Below, in pieces: positions 51,058-59,437 of a stretch of 64,000 bases of DNA. Source of the stretch: Streptomyces sp. NBC_01224 (GTDB taxonomy: Bacteria > Actinomycetota > Actinomycetes > Streptomycetales > Streptomycetaceae); NCBI RefSeq assembly GCF_036002945.1, contig NZ_CP108529.1, positions 4,645,001 through 4,709,000 of the forward strand, read 5' to 3'. Positions within the stretch are counted from its first letter, which is position 1; each line of letters opens with the position of its first letter. The notes below the pieces were generated by a model. It worked only from the letters and a program-made list of their open reading frames with translations, was not told where the DNA came from and searched no databases. The translations under genes and the position numbers were made by a program.

Positions 51058-51080
51058 ACTGAGTATGTATACCGAGTATG
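51055..51080 (-). promoter_or_regulatory. Tandem PadR operators overlapping the padR start codon
   Basis: CATACTGAGTATG (51055-51067) is a perfect CATAC-N3-GTATG palindrome and TATACCGAGTATG (51068-51080) is a second copy with one changed base, head to tail at 13 bp. The first includes the ATG. This fits autorepression by steric block of the promoter and start. Confidence 0.75.
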
Positions 51081-51139
51081 TTGTTCGATGCAAGCTCGGC
51101 CGGAGCGTGTGGGAGCTGGTGGGAGGCCTGTGGGTCGTC

Positions 51140-51841
51140 TCAGTTCGGGCGGCGTAAACGGAATGCCAGGAAGCCCAGACCCAGTCCTATCAGTGCGACT
51201 CCCGCGCCCAGCGACACCCGCTGCACCCGCTTCACGGACGGCCCGTCGAGGGCTTGTGGAGCAAGCCGGCCGGCCTCGGGGGACGTGCTCGCCGCCGGTG
51301 TCACGGCGTTCACCGGCGCCGGGTCGGTCGCCGCAGGCCGCGCGTCGGGCTCGTCGAACGAACTGTCCGCGGGGGTGAGCTCCGACGGTGGGAGCTGCCG
51401 CCCGGGCCGCAGCCGCCCCTCCCCGGCCTCGCGCCCGGCGAGCGGGGGCTGTGCTTCGGGAGGCGGCGACCCTGCGTTCGCGGCGGCGGACGAGGGCGAG
51501 GTCGAGGGGGAACCGGAGGCCGGGGAGGAGGGCGGAGGGGATGCCGGAGGTGCGGGGGCGGCCGAGGCGCCCCCCGAGGGAGTGGTCGTCGGTACGGCCG
51601 AAGGAGTGGCCGAATCCTTGCCTGACGGTTCGACACCGGGGGTGGCGGAAGGCGGGGCGGAAGGTCCGGCCGAGGCGGTCGTGGGCGGCGTCGCCGAGGT
51701 GCTGACCGCCCCCGGCGTCCCGCCGGGGGCGCGCCGGTCGGCGTGCGCCACGCCAGTTGCGCCTCCCAGCGCCGCGCCCGCCGTCAATATGAGGCAGGCC
51801 ACACACCTTGTGGACCGTGAGGGGAGAAGTTCTTGAGCCAT
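51140..51841 (-). CDS. Secreted Pro/Ser/Ala-rich protein with C-terminal membrane anchor
   Basis: 233 residues. A signal peptide (about 1-34, cleavage near VAHA-DRR) is followed by a ~150-residue low-complexity Pro/Ser/Thr/Ala linker and a C-terminal helix (VSLGAGVALIGLGLGFLAF) with a basic RLRRPN tail. The tail resembles a sortase anchor, but no LAXTG or LPXTG is seen; the helix starts right after LDGPSVKRVQR. Function unknown; a wall-spanning stalk is plausible. The start has only a weak RBS. Confidence 0.75.
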   Translation of the reverse strand: MAQELLPSRSTRCVACLILTAGAALGGATGVAHADRRAPGGTPGAVSTSATPPTTASAGPSAPPSATPGVEPSGKDSATPSAVPTTTPSGGASAAPAPPASPPPSSPASGSPSTSPSSAAANAGSPPPEAQPPLAGREAGEGRLRPGRQLPPSELTPADSSFDEPDARPAATDPAPVNAVTPAASTSPEAGRLAPQALDGPSVKRVQRVSLGAGVALIGLGLGFLAFRLRRPN

Positions 51842-51849
51842 GAGGGCAG

Positions 51850-51863
51850 CGTCACATGTGACG
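51850..51863. promoter_or_regulatory. Perfect palindrome upstream of the secreted protein gene
   Basis: CGTCACATGTGACG, 14 bp perfect, 9 bp upstream of the secreted protein's start on the minus strand. A candidate operator; regulator unknown. The spacer to the kinase gene (51842-51984) holds nothing else I recognise. Confidence 0.6.
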
Positions 51864-51984
51864 ATATGTCTGGCATCTCGGATGTGAGGTGACCCCCGGA
51901 GGCGCCGTCACGCGTATGCGGCCCGGGAAGCGTGCCCTCACATGTACCGGGCCGTCACTTCCGTGTACCCGCGTACGCCTCCGG

Positions 51985-53631
51985 TCAGGCCGGGTCACCC
52001 GTCGCGATGCGCAGCTCGAAGTGGGCGCCCTTCTGGGGCACGGCCGTTCCGGAGGTGGGGAATTGGTCGATGACCTGGTCCTCCGCGTAGGCGTTTCCCG
52101 GCACCTTGATCGGCTTGATGGTCCAGCCTGCCGCGTCCGCGCATGCCTTCGCCGAAAGGATGTCCTTGTAGAGGAAGCTCGGTGCGTTGACCTTGTTCGG
52201 GTCGTCGCTGTCCTCCATCGCGTCCGTGCAGTCCTCGGTTTTCATCGTCCGGTTCCGCTCCGGATCCTTGTGCTCGCTCGCGGCCGGCGATTCGCTCGCG
52301 GAGTTGTCGCCGCCCGTACCCGGGTCGTCCTTCAGCGAGAGCACCGTGATCAGCCCGCCGATCGCGATCAGCGCGACCACGATCGAGCCCACGATCACCG
52401 GCATGTTCCGCTTGGAGCCGCCCGTGCCGGAGCCGGAGTGCGTCTGCGGCGCGATCGTGTAGGGGGGCGGGGTCTGCTGCTGCATCGGGGACATCGGCGC
52501 CTGGCTCTGGTACGCCGGAGCCGACTGCGGATAGCCGTACGACGGAGCGGGCGCCGGGGTCGGCGGACCGTACGGCCCCGACTGGGCGCCCGACTGGTAC
52601 GGACCCGGCTGGTACGGCGTCTGGACGTTCTGCGGCGCCGGGGTGGACTGGTCGACCGGCGGGAAGACCGCCGAGCCGACGCCCGAGCCGCTGTTCGACG
52701 GCGCGCCGCCGCCCGCGACGATCGCCGGGGCGCCCGTCTGCCCGCTCGCGTTCAGCACGCGCGCAATCTCGTCCTGCATCGCCGCGGCGCTCGGGAAGCG
52801 CTCGTTCGGGTTCTTCTTCAGTGCGCGGGCGACGAGTGCGTCCATCGCCGGGGTGATCGACCGGTTGATGGTGGAGGGCGCGACAGGCTCCTCCTGGACG
52901 TGCGCGTACGCGATGGCGAGCGGCGAGTCCGCGTCGAACGGGATGCGTCCGGTCAGCAGCTGGAACAGCATGATGCCGACCGAGTACAGGTCGGAGCGCG
53001 CGTCCACCCCGCGGCCCAGGGCCTGCTCGGGGGAGAGGTACTGCGGGGTGCCGACGACCATGCCGGTCTGCGTCATCGATGTGACGCCCGACTGCATGGC
53101 GCGGGCGATGCCGAAGTCCATGACCTTCACGACACCGCGCTTGGTCACCATCACGTTGCCGGGCTTGATGTCGCGGTGGACCAGGCCCATCTCGTGGCTG
53201 GTGTCCAGCGCGGCCAGTACGTCGGCCGTCACCTTGAGCGCCCTGTCGGCCGGCATCGCACCGTAATTCCGGATGTCCGCCTGGAGCACGGAGCCGAGCG
53301 GCTGCCCCTCCACGTACTCCATGACGATGTACGGCATCAGCGCGCCGCCGAGCTCGTCCTCGCCGGTGTCGAAGACCGAGACGATGTTGGTGTGCTGCAG
53401 TTTGGCAACGGCCTGTGCCTCGCGCCGGAACCGCTCACGGAAGGACTGCTCGCGGCCCAGCTCCGTGTGGAGCGTCTTGATCGCGACCTGGCGGTCCAGT
53501 GCGGAGTCGTACGCCAGATACACGGACGCCATCCCGCCCTCGCCGAGCAGGTCGCGAAGCTGGTACCGGCCGCCGGCGACCGAACCGCCCGCATAGCGCC
53601 CCTGAGCGCCGTGTGCGCCGTCCTGGCTCAT
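51985..53631 (-). CDS. Membrane Ser/Thr protein kinase with a PASTA-like C-terminus
   Basis: 548 residues. The kinase domain (about 21-290) has LGEGGMASVY, IKTLHTE (Lys), HRDIKPGNV (Asp) and KVMDFGIARAM. A Pro/Tyr/Gln-rich linker (PSYGYPQSAP) is followed by a transmembrane helix (VIVGSIVVALIAIGGLITVL) and an extracellular region ending in one PASTA-like repeat (VNAPSFLYKDILSAKACADA). GGGGGAAGC precedes the ATG. Sensor kinase of unknown ligand; divergent from a second kinase. Confidence 0.95.
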   Translation of the reverse strand: MSQDGAHGAQGRYAGGSVAGGRYQLRDLLGEGGMASVYLAYDSALDRQVAIKTLHTELGREQSFRERFRREAQAVAKLQHTNIVSVFDTGEDELGGALMPYIVMEYVEGQPLGSVLQADIRNYGAMPADRALKVTADVLAALDTSHEMGLVHRDIKPGNVMVTKRGVVKVMDFGIARAMQSGVTSMTQTGMVVGTPQYLSPEQALGRGVDARSDLYSVGIMLFQLLTGRIPFDADSPLAIAYAHVQEEPVAPSTINRSITPAMDALVARALKKNPNERFPSAAAMQDEIARVLNASGQTGAPAIVAGGGAPSNSGSGVGSAVFPPVDQSTPAPQNVQTPYQPGPYQSGAQSGPYGPPTPAPAPSYGYPQSAPAYQSQAPMSPMQQQTPPPYTIAPQTHSGSGTGGSKRNMPVIVGSIVVALIAIGGLITVLSLKDDPGTGGDNSASESPAASEHKDPERNRTMKTEDCTDAMEDSDDPNKVNAPSFLYKDILSAKACADAAGWTIKPIKVPGNAYAEDQVIDQFPTSGTAVPQKGAHFELRIATGDPA

Positions 53632-53926
53632 GACTTGCTTCCCCCTCGGCGCGCGACTGACGCGATGATCCCTATTTACGCGCCAAGTCTGCCCGAGGGG
53701 TACGACACGTCAAGCCAGGTGCCCGTTCCGTGACCCTACGCACAAGAAGCGTCTCGGAAGCGTTACAGGACCCGCATGGAATTTGCGCGTGCGGCACGCC
53801 GGCCGGTTGGATGACCCGTCCCTCTCGGAAACGGTGTGTCCGGCGGAGGCTGTAGCGTGACGTGGCAATGCAGCTAGACACCGTGAGAACCCGCGGACGC
53901 GCGGACAGATACGACGGCGAGGACTG
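53632..53926. promoter_or_regulatory. 295-bp divergent promoter region of two kinase genes
   Basis: No gene seen. Plus-strand TAGCGT at 53853-53858 is a plausible -10 for the right-hand kinase. On minus, TAAATA near 53673-53680 could be a -10 for the left-hand one. GGCGAGG and GGGGGAAGC serve as RBS. Confidence 0.5.
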
Positions 53927-55555
53927 ATGGCACCCGATTCCGAAGCAAACGGCGGCGGAGTTTCGGATGGCACCGACTCCTGGGGCATCGACGGCGTCGT
54001 CGGTGACGGACGCTACCGGATGACCCACCGGCTCGGCCGGGGCGGCATGGCGGAGGTCTTCGCGGCCGAGGACGTCAGGCTGGGACGTACGGTCGCGGTC
54101 AAGCTCCTGCGTTCCGATCTCGCCGAGGACCCGGTCTCCAAGGCCCGGTTCACACGCGAGGCACAGTCGGTCGCGGGCCTCAACCACCATGCGATCGTCG
54201 CCGTGTACGACTCCGGCGAGGACGTCGTGGGCGGCCAGACCGTCCCCTACATCGTGATGGAGCTCGTCGAGGGCCGCACCATCCGCGATCTTCTGCTCAA
54301 TGCCGAGGCCCCACCGCCCGAGCAGGCGCTGATCATCGTCTCGGGGGTGCTGGAAGCCCTCGCGTACTCGCACCAGCACGGCATCGTGCACCGTGACATC
54401 AAGCCCGCCAACGTGATCATCACGAACTCGGGTGCGGTCAAGGTGATGGACTTCGGCATCGCCCGTGCGCTGCACGGCGCGCAGTCGACGATGACGCAGA
54501 CCGGTATGGTCATGGGCACGCCGCAGTACCTCTCCCCCGAGCAGGCGCTGGGCAAGGCCGTCGACCACCGCTCCGACCTCTACGCCACCGGCTGCCTGCT
54601 GTACGAGCTCCTCGCGCTGCGGCCCCCGTTCACGGGTGAGACGCCGCTCTCCGTGGTGTATCAGCATGTGCAGGACATTCCGGTCCCGCCGTCCGAGGTC
54701 CTGGACGCGGTGCCGCCGGAGCTGGACGGGCTGGTCATGCGCTCGCTCGCGAAGGACCCGGACGACCGGTTCCAGAGCGCCGAGGAGATGCGCGGCCTCG
54801 TCCAGTACGGCCTGCAGATGCTTCAGGTGCAGGGCGGCCACACGGGTACGTGGAACACCGGTCCGGTCGCGATGCACGAAGGCGGACACACCCCGGCCAT
54901 GGGCATCGCCGGGGGCACGATGGCGATGAGCCACCCGCAGCACGGGGACACCTCGCAGGGCCCGATCCTGCCGCCGATGAACCCCGACGACGGTGGCTAC
55001 GAAGGCGGACACCGGGGCGGTGGCGGCCGCGGCAAGCTGTGGCTGTTCGTCGTGCTCGCGCTGATCGCGATCGGGGCCGGTGTCGCCATCGCCGTCAGCG
55101 CGGCGAACAGCAACGACAACCAGCAGGAGAAGACGCCCACGAAGACCTCCAGCTCGCCGTCCGAGTCGGAGAGTTCGCCCTCACCGAGCGACCAGCAGAG
55201 CGAGCAGAACCAGCAGCCGGAGAACTCCACCGGCGACCAGCAGAACTCGCCGCCGCAGCAGCCCTACACCCCGCCGGTCAAACCGAGCAAGTCGTCCGAG
55301 CCGTCGTCGACCAAGCCGTCCACACCGGCCACAGGCGGCAGCACCGACGCAGGCACCGGCACGGCCGACGGAGGCACGGGTGCGGCCGAGGGAGGCACGG
55401 GTGCGGCCGACGGTGGTGCGGGTGCGGCCGACGGTGGTGCGGGTGCGGCCGACGGCGGCGCCGGGACGCCCAGCGGCGGTGCCGGTGGCGAGGCCGCCGG
55501 GACCACCACCGGCACGTCCGCGGGGGCCGGCGCCGCGTCGGGCACCGCCCCTTAA
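53927..55555 (+). CDS. Membrane Ser/Thr protein kinase with a repetitive extracellular tail
   Basis: 542 residues. Kinase domain at about 22-290 (LGRGGMAEVF, VAVKLLRSD, HRDIKPANVI, VMDFGIARAL), a TM helix at about 370-390 (LWLFVVLALIAIGAGVAIAV), then an extracellular Gln/Ser/Thr/Pro stretch. A seven-residue Gly/Ala repeat ([T/A]GAA[D/E]GG) occupies about 480-515. The tail lacks PASTA domains and may be wall-spanning. The start follows GGCGAGGACTG. Confidence 0.95.
   Translation: MAPDSEANGGGVSDGTDSWGIDGVVGDGRYRMTHRLGRGGMAEVFAAEDVRLGRTVAVKLLRSDLAEDPVSKARFTREAQSVAGLNHHAIVAVYDSGEDVVGGQTVPYIVMELVEGRTIRDLLLNAEAPPPEQALIIVSGVLEALAYSHQHGIVHRDIKPANVIITNSGAVKVMDFGIARALHGAQSTMTQTGMVMGTPQYLSPEQALGKAVDHRSDLYATGCLLYELLALRPPFTGETPLSVVYQHVQDIPVPPSEVLDAVPPELDGLVMRSLAKDPDDRFQSAEEMRGLVQYGLQMLQVQGGHTGTWNTGPVAMHEGGHTPAMGIAGGTMAMSHPQHGDTSQGPILPPMNPDDGGYEGGHRGGGGRGKLWLFVVLALIAIGAGVAIAVSAANSNDNQQEKTPTKTSSSPSESESSPSPSDQQSEQNQQPENSTGDQQNSPPQQPYTPPVKPSKSSEPSSTKPSTPATGGSTDAGTGTADGGTGAAEGGTGAADGGAGAADGGAGAADGGAGTPSGGAGGEAAGTTTGTSAGAGAASGTAP
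55363..55467 (+). repeat. 21-bp repeats encoding a Gly-Ala-rich heptapeptide
   Basis: About five near-identical 21-bp units (GGTGCGGCCGACGGTGGTGC core) encode TGAADGG/AGAADGG repeats in the kinase's extracellular tail. Near-identity at the DNA level points to recent unit expansion. Confidence 0.8.
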
Positions 55556-55580
55556 CCCGGACGGCCCGGACGGGGCGGCC

Positions 55581-56684
55581 TCACCCTGTGAACGCCTCGC
55601 ACACCGCCTCGTACTCACGCGTCCACCAGACCGCCAGGGCCGACACCGCAGGGAACTGCGGGTCGGCCCTTCGGTCGTGCAGGCAGTACCGCCAGCGCAG
55701 TATCCAGAAGTCGTTGAGCCGCTCCCACCACACCCGGTGCACCGCCGCGGCCAGTTCCGCCGCCCCCGCCCCGGCCGCCCGCCGGTAGGCCCCCGCGTAC
55801 GCCCGTACCTTCTCCAGCTCCAGCTTCCCGGCCGGCTGCACGAAGAAGATCGCCGCAGCCCGTACCGCCTCCTCCGCGCGCGGCTGGACCCCCAGCCGGT
55901 CCCAGTCGAGGATCGCGACCGGGTCCGTGCCCCGGTAGAGGACGTTCAGCGGGTGAAAGTCGCCGTGCACCCAGCCGGTGGCCGGGATGTCGGGGGTGGG
56001 CGGCCTGCGGTCGGCGTGCTGTTCCAGCAGGGTGCGCCGCTCCAGGAGGCGGTGCTCGGCCAGCTCGTCGAAGGAGTCCCGGGGGCGGCGCCCGCGCGCG
56101 GCCGCGAGCAGGTCGTCGATCAGCGCGAAGGTGTCGGCGGGGTCGGGGCTCCGGTAGCCGCCGGACCGCCCTGCGAGTCCCGTGCCCGCCTCCATGACCT
56201 GTTCGAGCCCGGTGTGCACGGCCCCGAGCAGCGCTCCGAGCCGCTGCGACTGGGCGGCGGTGAGCTGGGCGCCGGCCCGGTGCAGTCCGTCGACCCAGGG
56301 GTGCAGGGCGTAGCACCGGCCGCCGATCTCCGTGACCGTGTCGCCCTCGGTGTCCTCCACGGGAGGCGCGACGGGCACGCCGAGTGACTGCAACCGCTGG
56401 GTGGCGCGGTGCTGGCGGACGATCGTGGCGCGGTCGCCGGTGGAGTCGTCGAGGTGATGCTTGAGGAAGTAGGAGCCGCGGGTGGTGGAGACGCGGTAGC
56501 CGTGATTGAGCAGGCCCTGGGTGACGGGCTTGCAGGTGAGGGGCTCACCGGCATCCGGGTAGCGGCGCAGCACCTCGTCCACCGGAGGAACGGGCGGACA
56601 GGGCATGGCCGAACGGGGCACGGACGAGCACAGCACCTCGCCGGCCGGCGGGGCAGACGGAAGAGTTACAGATGAGCGCGGCAC
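55581..56684 (-). CDS. Phosphotransferase family protein (APH/choline kinase fold)
   Basis: 367 residues. N-lobe YFLKHHLDDSTGDRATIVRQHRAT with nucleotide Lys; catalytic loop ATGWVHGDFHPLNVLYRG (Brenner HGDFHPxN), and metal Asp in PVAILDWDRLG. Family: phosphorylates small molecules such as aminoglycosides, homoserine or choline. Substrate not deducible. TAACAT lies about 8 bp before the GTG at 56684, suggesting a leaderless message; ATG 56606 is an alternative. Confidence 0.9.
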   Translation of the reverse strand: MPRSSVTLPSAPPAGEVLCSSVPRSAMPCPPVPPVDEVLRRYPDAGEPLTCKPVTQGLLNHGYRVSTTRGSYFLKHHLDDSTGDRATIVRQHRATQRLQSLGVPVAPPVEDTEGDTVTEIGGRCYALHPWVDGLHRAGAQLTAAQSQRLGALLGAVHTGLEQVMEAGTGLAGRSGGYRSPDPADTFALIDDLLAAARGRRPRDSFDELAEHRLLERRTLLEQHADRRPPTPDIPATGWVHGDFHPLNVLYRGTDPVAILDWDRLGVQPRAEEAVRAAAIFFVQPAGKLELEKVRAYAGAYRRAAGAGAAELAAAVHRVWWERLNDFWILRWRYCLHDRRADPQFPAVSALAVWWTREYEAVCEAFTG

Positions 56685-56699
56685 TCGCCAGATGTTAGA

Positions 56700-57128
56700 T
56701 CACGCTGCGTTGCGGATCAGTTGACTTGCGTGGAAGCCCAGAGTGTGCACGGAGACGAAGTGCGGGTCGACCCCGAGGTAGGCCGGGGCGAAGGGCTCCC
56801 CGTTCACCTGGACGGGGGCGGCGCCGAAGCGCTCCCGCTGTTCGGGGGTCGGGTGCACGATCTCGGCGGGGCCGGTGAACTGCAGGGACCACAACTCGCC
56901 GTCGTCCCCCGAGGGCGCGGCGTTGAAGTTGTCCGCTCCGTACGCGACGACCGTGCCGTCGCAGGCCTCGTGGTAGCCGAGGCCGCTGTGCATCCGCAGG
57001 ACGACGTGGCCGTCGACCACGATGTGGCGGGCCACCGCCAGTATCGGGAGGGCCCGCATGCTCGTCGCCAGCCGGCCGTACTGGACGCGGCCGAGCAGTT
57101 CGATCGCGTGGAGTTCCTCAGAGGGCAT
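56700..57128 (-). CDS. Pyridoxamine 5'-phosphate oxidase-like flavoprotein
   Basis: 142 residues. Split-barrel FMN-binding fold: LLGRVQYGRLATSMRALPILAVARHIV and GELWSLQFTGPAEIV. Relatives bind FMN, heme or F420. The ATG at 57128 follows GTGGAGAGC. It abuts the phosphotransferase gene by 15 bp but each seems separately promoted. Confidence 0.9.
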   Translation of the reverse strand: MPSEELHAIELLGRVQYGRLATSMRALPILAVARHIVVDGHVVLRMHSGLGYHEACDGTVVAYGADNFNAAPSGDDGELWSLQFTGPAEIVHPTPEQRERFGAAPVQVNGEPFAPAYLGVDPHFVSVHTLGFHASQLIRNAA

Positions 57129-57262
57129 GCTCTCCACTCTCCGCCACCGGGGAGGCCGTGGAAAGAGGCCGCGGCCCCAGGTGGTCCGGGACCAAAGTCC
57201 CGAAAGATCACCGAGGACCGCGGCCGCTCCGTGCACGTTCCGGCCCTGTCACCACGCAGCGC

Positions 57263-57937
57263 TCAGCCCTTCTCCGCCTGCAGCCTGGCCACGTACGCGG
57301 CGGCCTGCGAGCGCCGTTCCATGCCCAGCTTGGAGAGCAGACTGGAGACATAATTCTTGATCGTCTTCTCGGCGAGGTGCAGCCGCTCGCCGATCGCCCG
57401 GTTCGTCAGGCCCTCCCCGATCAGATCGAGGATCTTGCGCTCCTGATCGGTGAGACCGGCGAGCTTGTCGTCACCCCGGCTCTTCTTGCCGTCGCGCAGC
57501 CGCTCCAGTACCCGGGTGGTCGCCACCGGGTCCAGCAGCGACTTCCCGGCCGCCACGTCCCGTACCGCGTTCAGCAGTTCGTTGCCGCGGATCGCCTTCA
57601 GTACATATCCCGACGCGCCCGCCATGATCGCGTCGAAGAGCGCCTCGTCATCTGCGTACGAGGTCAGCATCAGGCATTTGATGTTCTCGTCCTGGGAGCG
57701 GATCTCCCGGCAGACCTCCACCCCGCTCCCGTCCGGCAACCGCACATCGAGCACCGCCACATCGGGCCGGGTCGCAGGGATACGGACCAGCGCGTCCGCT
57801 GCCGTGCCGGCCTCGCCGACGACCTCGATGTCGTCCTCGACCGAGAGCAATTCATGGACTCCGCGCCGGACGACTTCGTGGTCGTCCAGCAGAAAAACAG
57901 TGATTTTTCCTTGTTCGCGCACAAAACGCAGTCTCAC
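57263..57937 (-). CDS. NarL/LuxR-family response regulator
   Basis: 224 residues from GTG 57937 (GGAAGAGG upstream) or 219 from GTG 57922. Receiver domain: VFLLDDHEVVRRGVHELL (acidic Asp pair), VAVLDVRLPDGSGVEV (phospho-Asp), MLTSYADDEALF and GYVLKAIRGNELL (Lys). C-terminal LuxR-type HTH: LTDQERKILDLIGEGLTNRAIGERLHLAEKTIKNYVSSLLSKL. DevR/DosR-like. The cognate histidine kinase is not in the window. Confidence 0.94.
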   Translation of the reverse strand: MRLRFVREQGKITVFLLDDHEVVRRGVHELLSVEDDIEVVGEAGTAADALVRIPATRPDVAVLDVRLPDGSGVEVCREIRSQDENIKCLMLTSYADDEALFDAIMAGASGYVLKAIRGNELLNAVRDVAAGKSLLDPVATTRVLERLRDGKKSRGDDKLAGLTDQERKILDLIGEGLTNRAIGERLHLAEKTIKNYVSSLLSKLGMERRSQAAAYVARLQAEKG

Positions 57938-58262
57938 ACACTCGCCTCTTCCCTGCCGCCGAACGGCGGGATAACGTGCCGTTGTTCCGGCGGCCTGCAA
58001 GGCTGTTCCCAGTGCTGTGACCAGCGAGAGTTCCCGACTTTTTCGATTTACTTGGAAATCCAAGCAAAATCGCAGGTCAGATAGGGTTTCGCAGTAATGC
58101 GGCGTACTGGGTAACGTGCTTTTGGCAGGGCGCTCGCCGGGGCACCTGTCACGCCTGTTCCCGGACCGAGCGGCACCCACCCCGTGCACGGGTACGGACA
58201 CAGGCGAGCCGCACTGGCTTCCCGGCAGACCCCGGGGGCCGGACCGACGGAGGAGCACGCAC
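57938..58262. promoter_or_regulatory. 325-bp AT-richer divergent region with a long palindrome
   Basis: The most AT-rich stretch here. CTTGGA-AA-TCCAAG (58051-58064) is perfect and extends imperfectly outward through GATTT/AAATC to about 58045-58071. TAGGGT at 58082-58087 is a -10 for the bkd operon, so the palindrome overlaps its -35 region: a strong operator candidate. GGAGGAG precedes the bkdA GTG. Confidence 0.7.
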
Positions 58263-59435
58263 GTGACCGTGGAGAGCACTGCCGCGCGCAAACCGCGACG
58301 CAGCAGCAAGCGGACCAGCGCCGTGAAAACGCCCGCTAAGACGTCCGCCAGGACGCCACAGAGTTCCGAGCCCGAGCTCGTACAGCTGCTGACGCCCGAG
58401 GGCGAGCGGGTGGAGCATCCGGACTACCAGATCGACCTGACCGCCGAAGAGCTGCGCGGTCTGTACCGGGACATGGTCCTGACCCGCCGCTTCGATGCCG
58501 AGGCCACCGCCCTGCAGCGCCAGGGCGAGCTGGGCCTGTGGGCCTCGCTGCTCGGCCAGGAGGCCGCCCAGATCGGCTCCGGCCGGGCCCTGCGCGACGA
58601 CGACTACGTCTTCCCGACCTACCGCGAGCACGGCGTCGCGTGGTGCCGGGGCGTCGACCCGACCAATCTGCTCGGGATGTTCCGCGGTGTGAACCACGGC
58701 GGCTGGGACCCGAACACCAACAACTTCCACCTGTACACGATCGTCATCGGCTCGCAGACCCTGCACGCCACCGGCTACGCCATGGGCGTCGCCAAGGACG
58801 GCGCGGACTCGGCCGTGATCGCGTACTTCGGCGACGGTGCCTCCAGCCAGGGCGACGTCGCCGAGTCCTTCACCTTCTCCGCGGTCTACAACGCCCCGGT
58901 CGTCTTCTTCTGCCAGAACAACCAGTGGGCGATCTCCGAGCCGACCGAGAAGCAGACCCGCGTCCCGCTCTACCAGCGCGCGCAGGGCTTCGGCTTCCCC
59001 GGCGTCCGGGTCGACGGCAACGACGTACTCGCCTGTCTGGCCGTCACCAGGTCGGCGCTGGAGCGGGCCCGCCGGGGGGAGGGGCCCACGCTCGTCGAGG
59101 CGTTCACCTACCGCATGGGCGCGCACACCACCTCCGACGACCCGACGAAGTACCGGGCGGACGAGGAGCGGGCCTCCTGGGAGGCCAAGGACCCGATCCT
59201 GCGGCTGCGTACCTACCTGGAGAAGCAGCAGGCCGCCGACGAGGCGTTCTTCACCGCGCTGGAGGAGGAGAGCGAAGCCCTCGGCAAGCGGGTGCGTGAA
59301 GCGGTACGAGCGATGCCCGATCCGGACCGGATGGCGATCTTCGACCACGCCTACGCCGACGGGAACCCGCTCGTCGACGAGGAGCGCGCCCAGTTCGCCG
59401 CCTACCAGGCATCGTTCGCCGAGGAGGGCAACTAG
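58263..59435 (+). CDS. bkdA: Branched-chain alpha-keto acid dehydrogenase E1 alpha subunit (copy 2)
   Basis: 390 residues, GTG start with GGAGGAG upstream. A basic N-terminal ~50 residues precede the TPP E1alpha domain: YFGDGASSQGDVAE and FFCQNN (TPP motif, about 190-222), FPTYREHGVAWCRGVDP and YRMGAHTTSDDPTKYR. Same reaction as the copy at 37 kb, with different N-terminus and loops, so substrate preference may differ. Confidence 0.96.
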   Translation: MTVESTAARKPRRSSKRTSAVKTPAKTSARTPQSSEPELVQLLTPEGERVEHPDYQIDLTAEELRGLYRDMVLTRRFDAEATALQRQGELGLWASLLGQEAAQIGSGRALRDDDYVFPTYREHGVAWCRGVDPTNLLGMFRGVNHGGWDPNTNNFHLYTIVIGSQTLHATGYAMGVAKDGADSAVIAYFGDGASSQGDVAESFTFSAVYNAPVVFFCQNNQWAISEPTEKQTRVPLYQRAQGFGFPGVRVDGNDVLACLAVTRSALERARRGEGPTLVEAFTYRMGAHTTSDDPTKYRADEERASWEAKDPILRLRTYLEKQQAADEAFFTALEEESEALGKRVREAVRAMPDPDRMAIFDHAYADGNPLVDEERAQFAAYQASFAEEGN

Positions 59436-59437
59436 CC

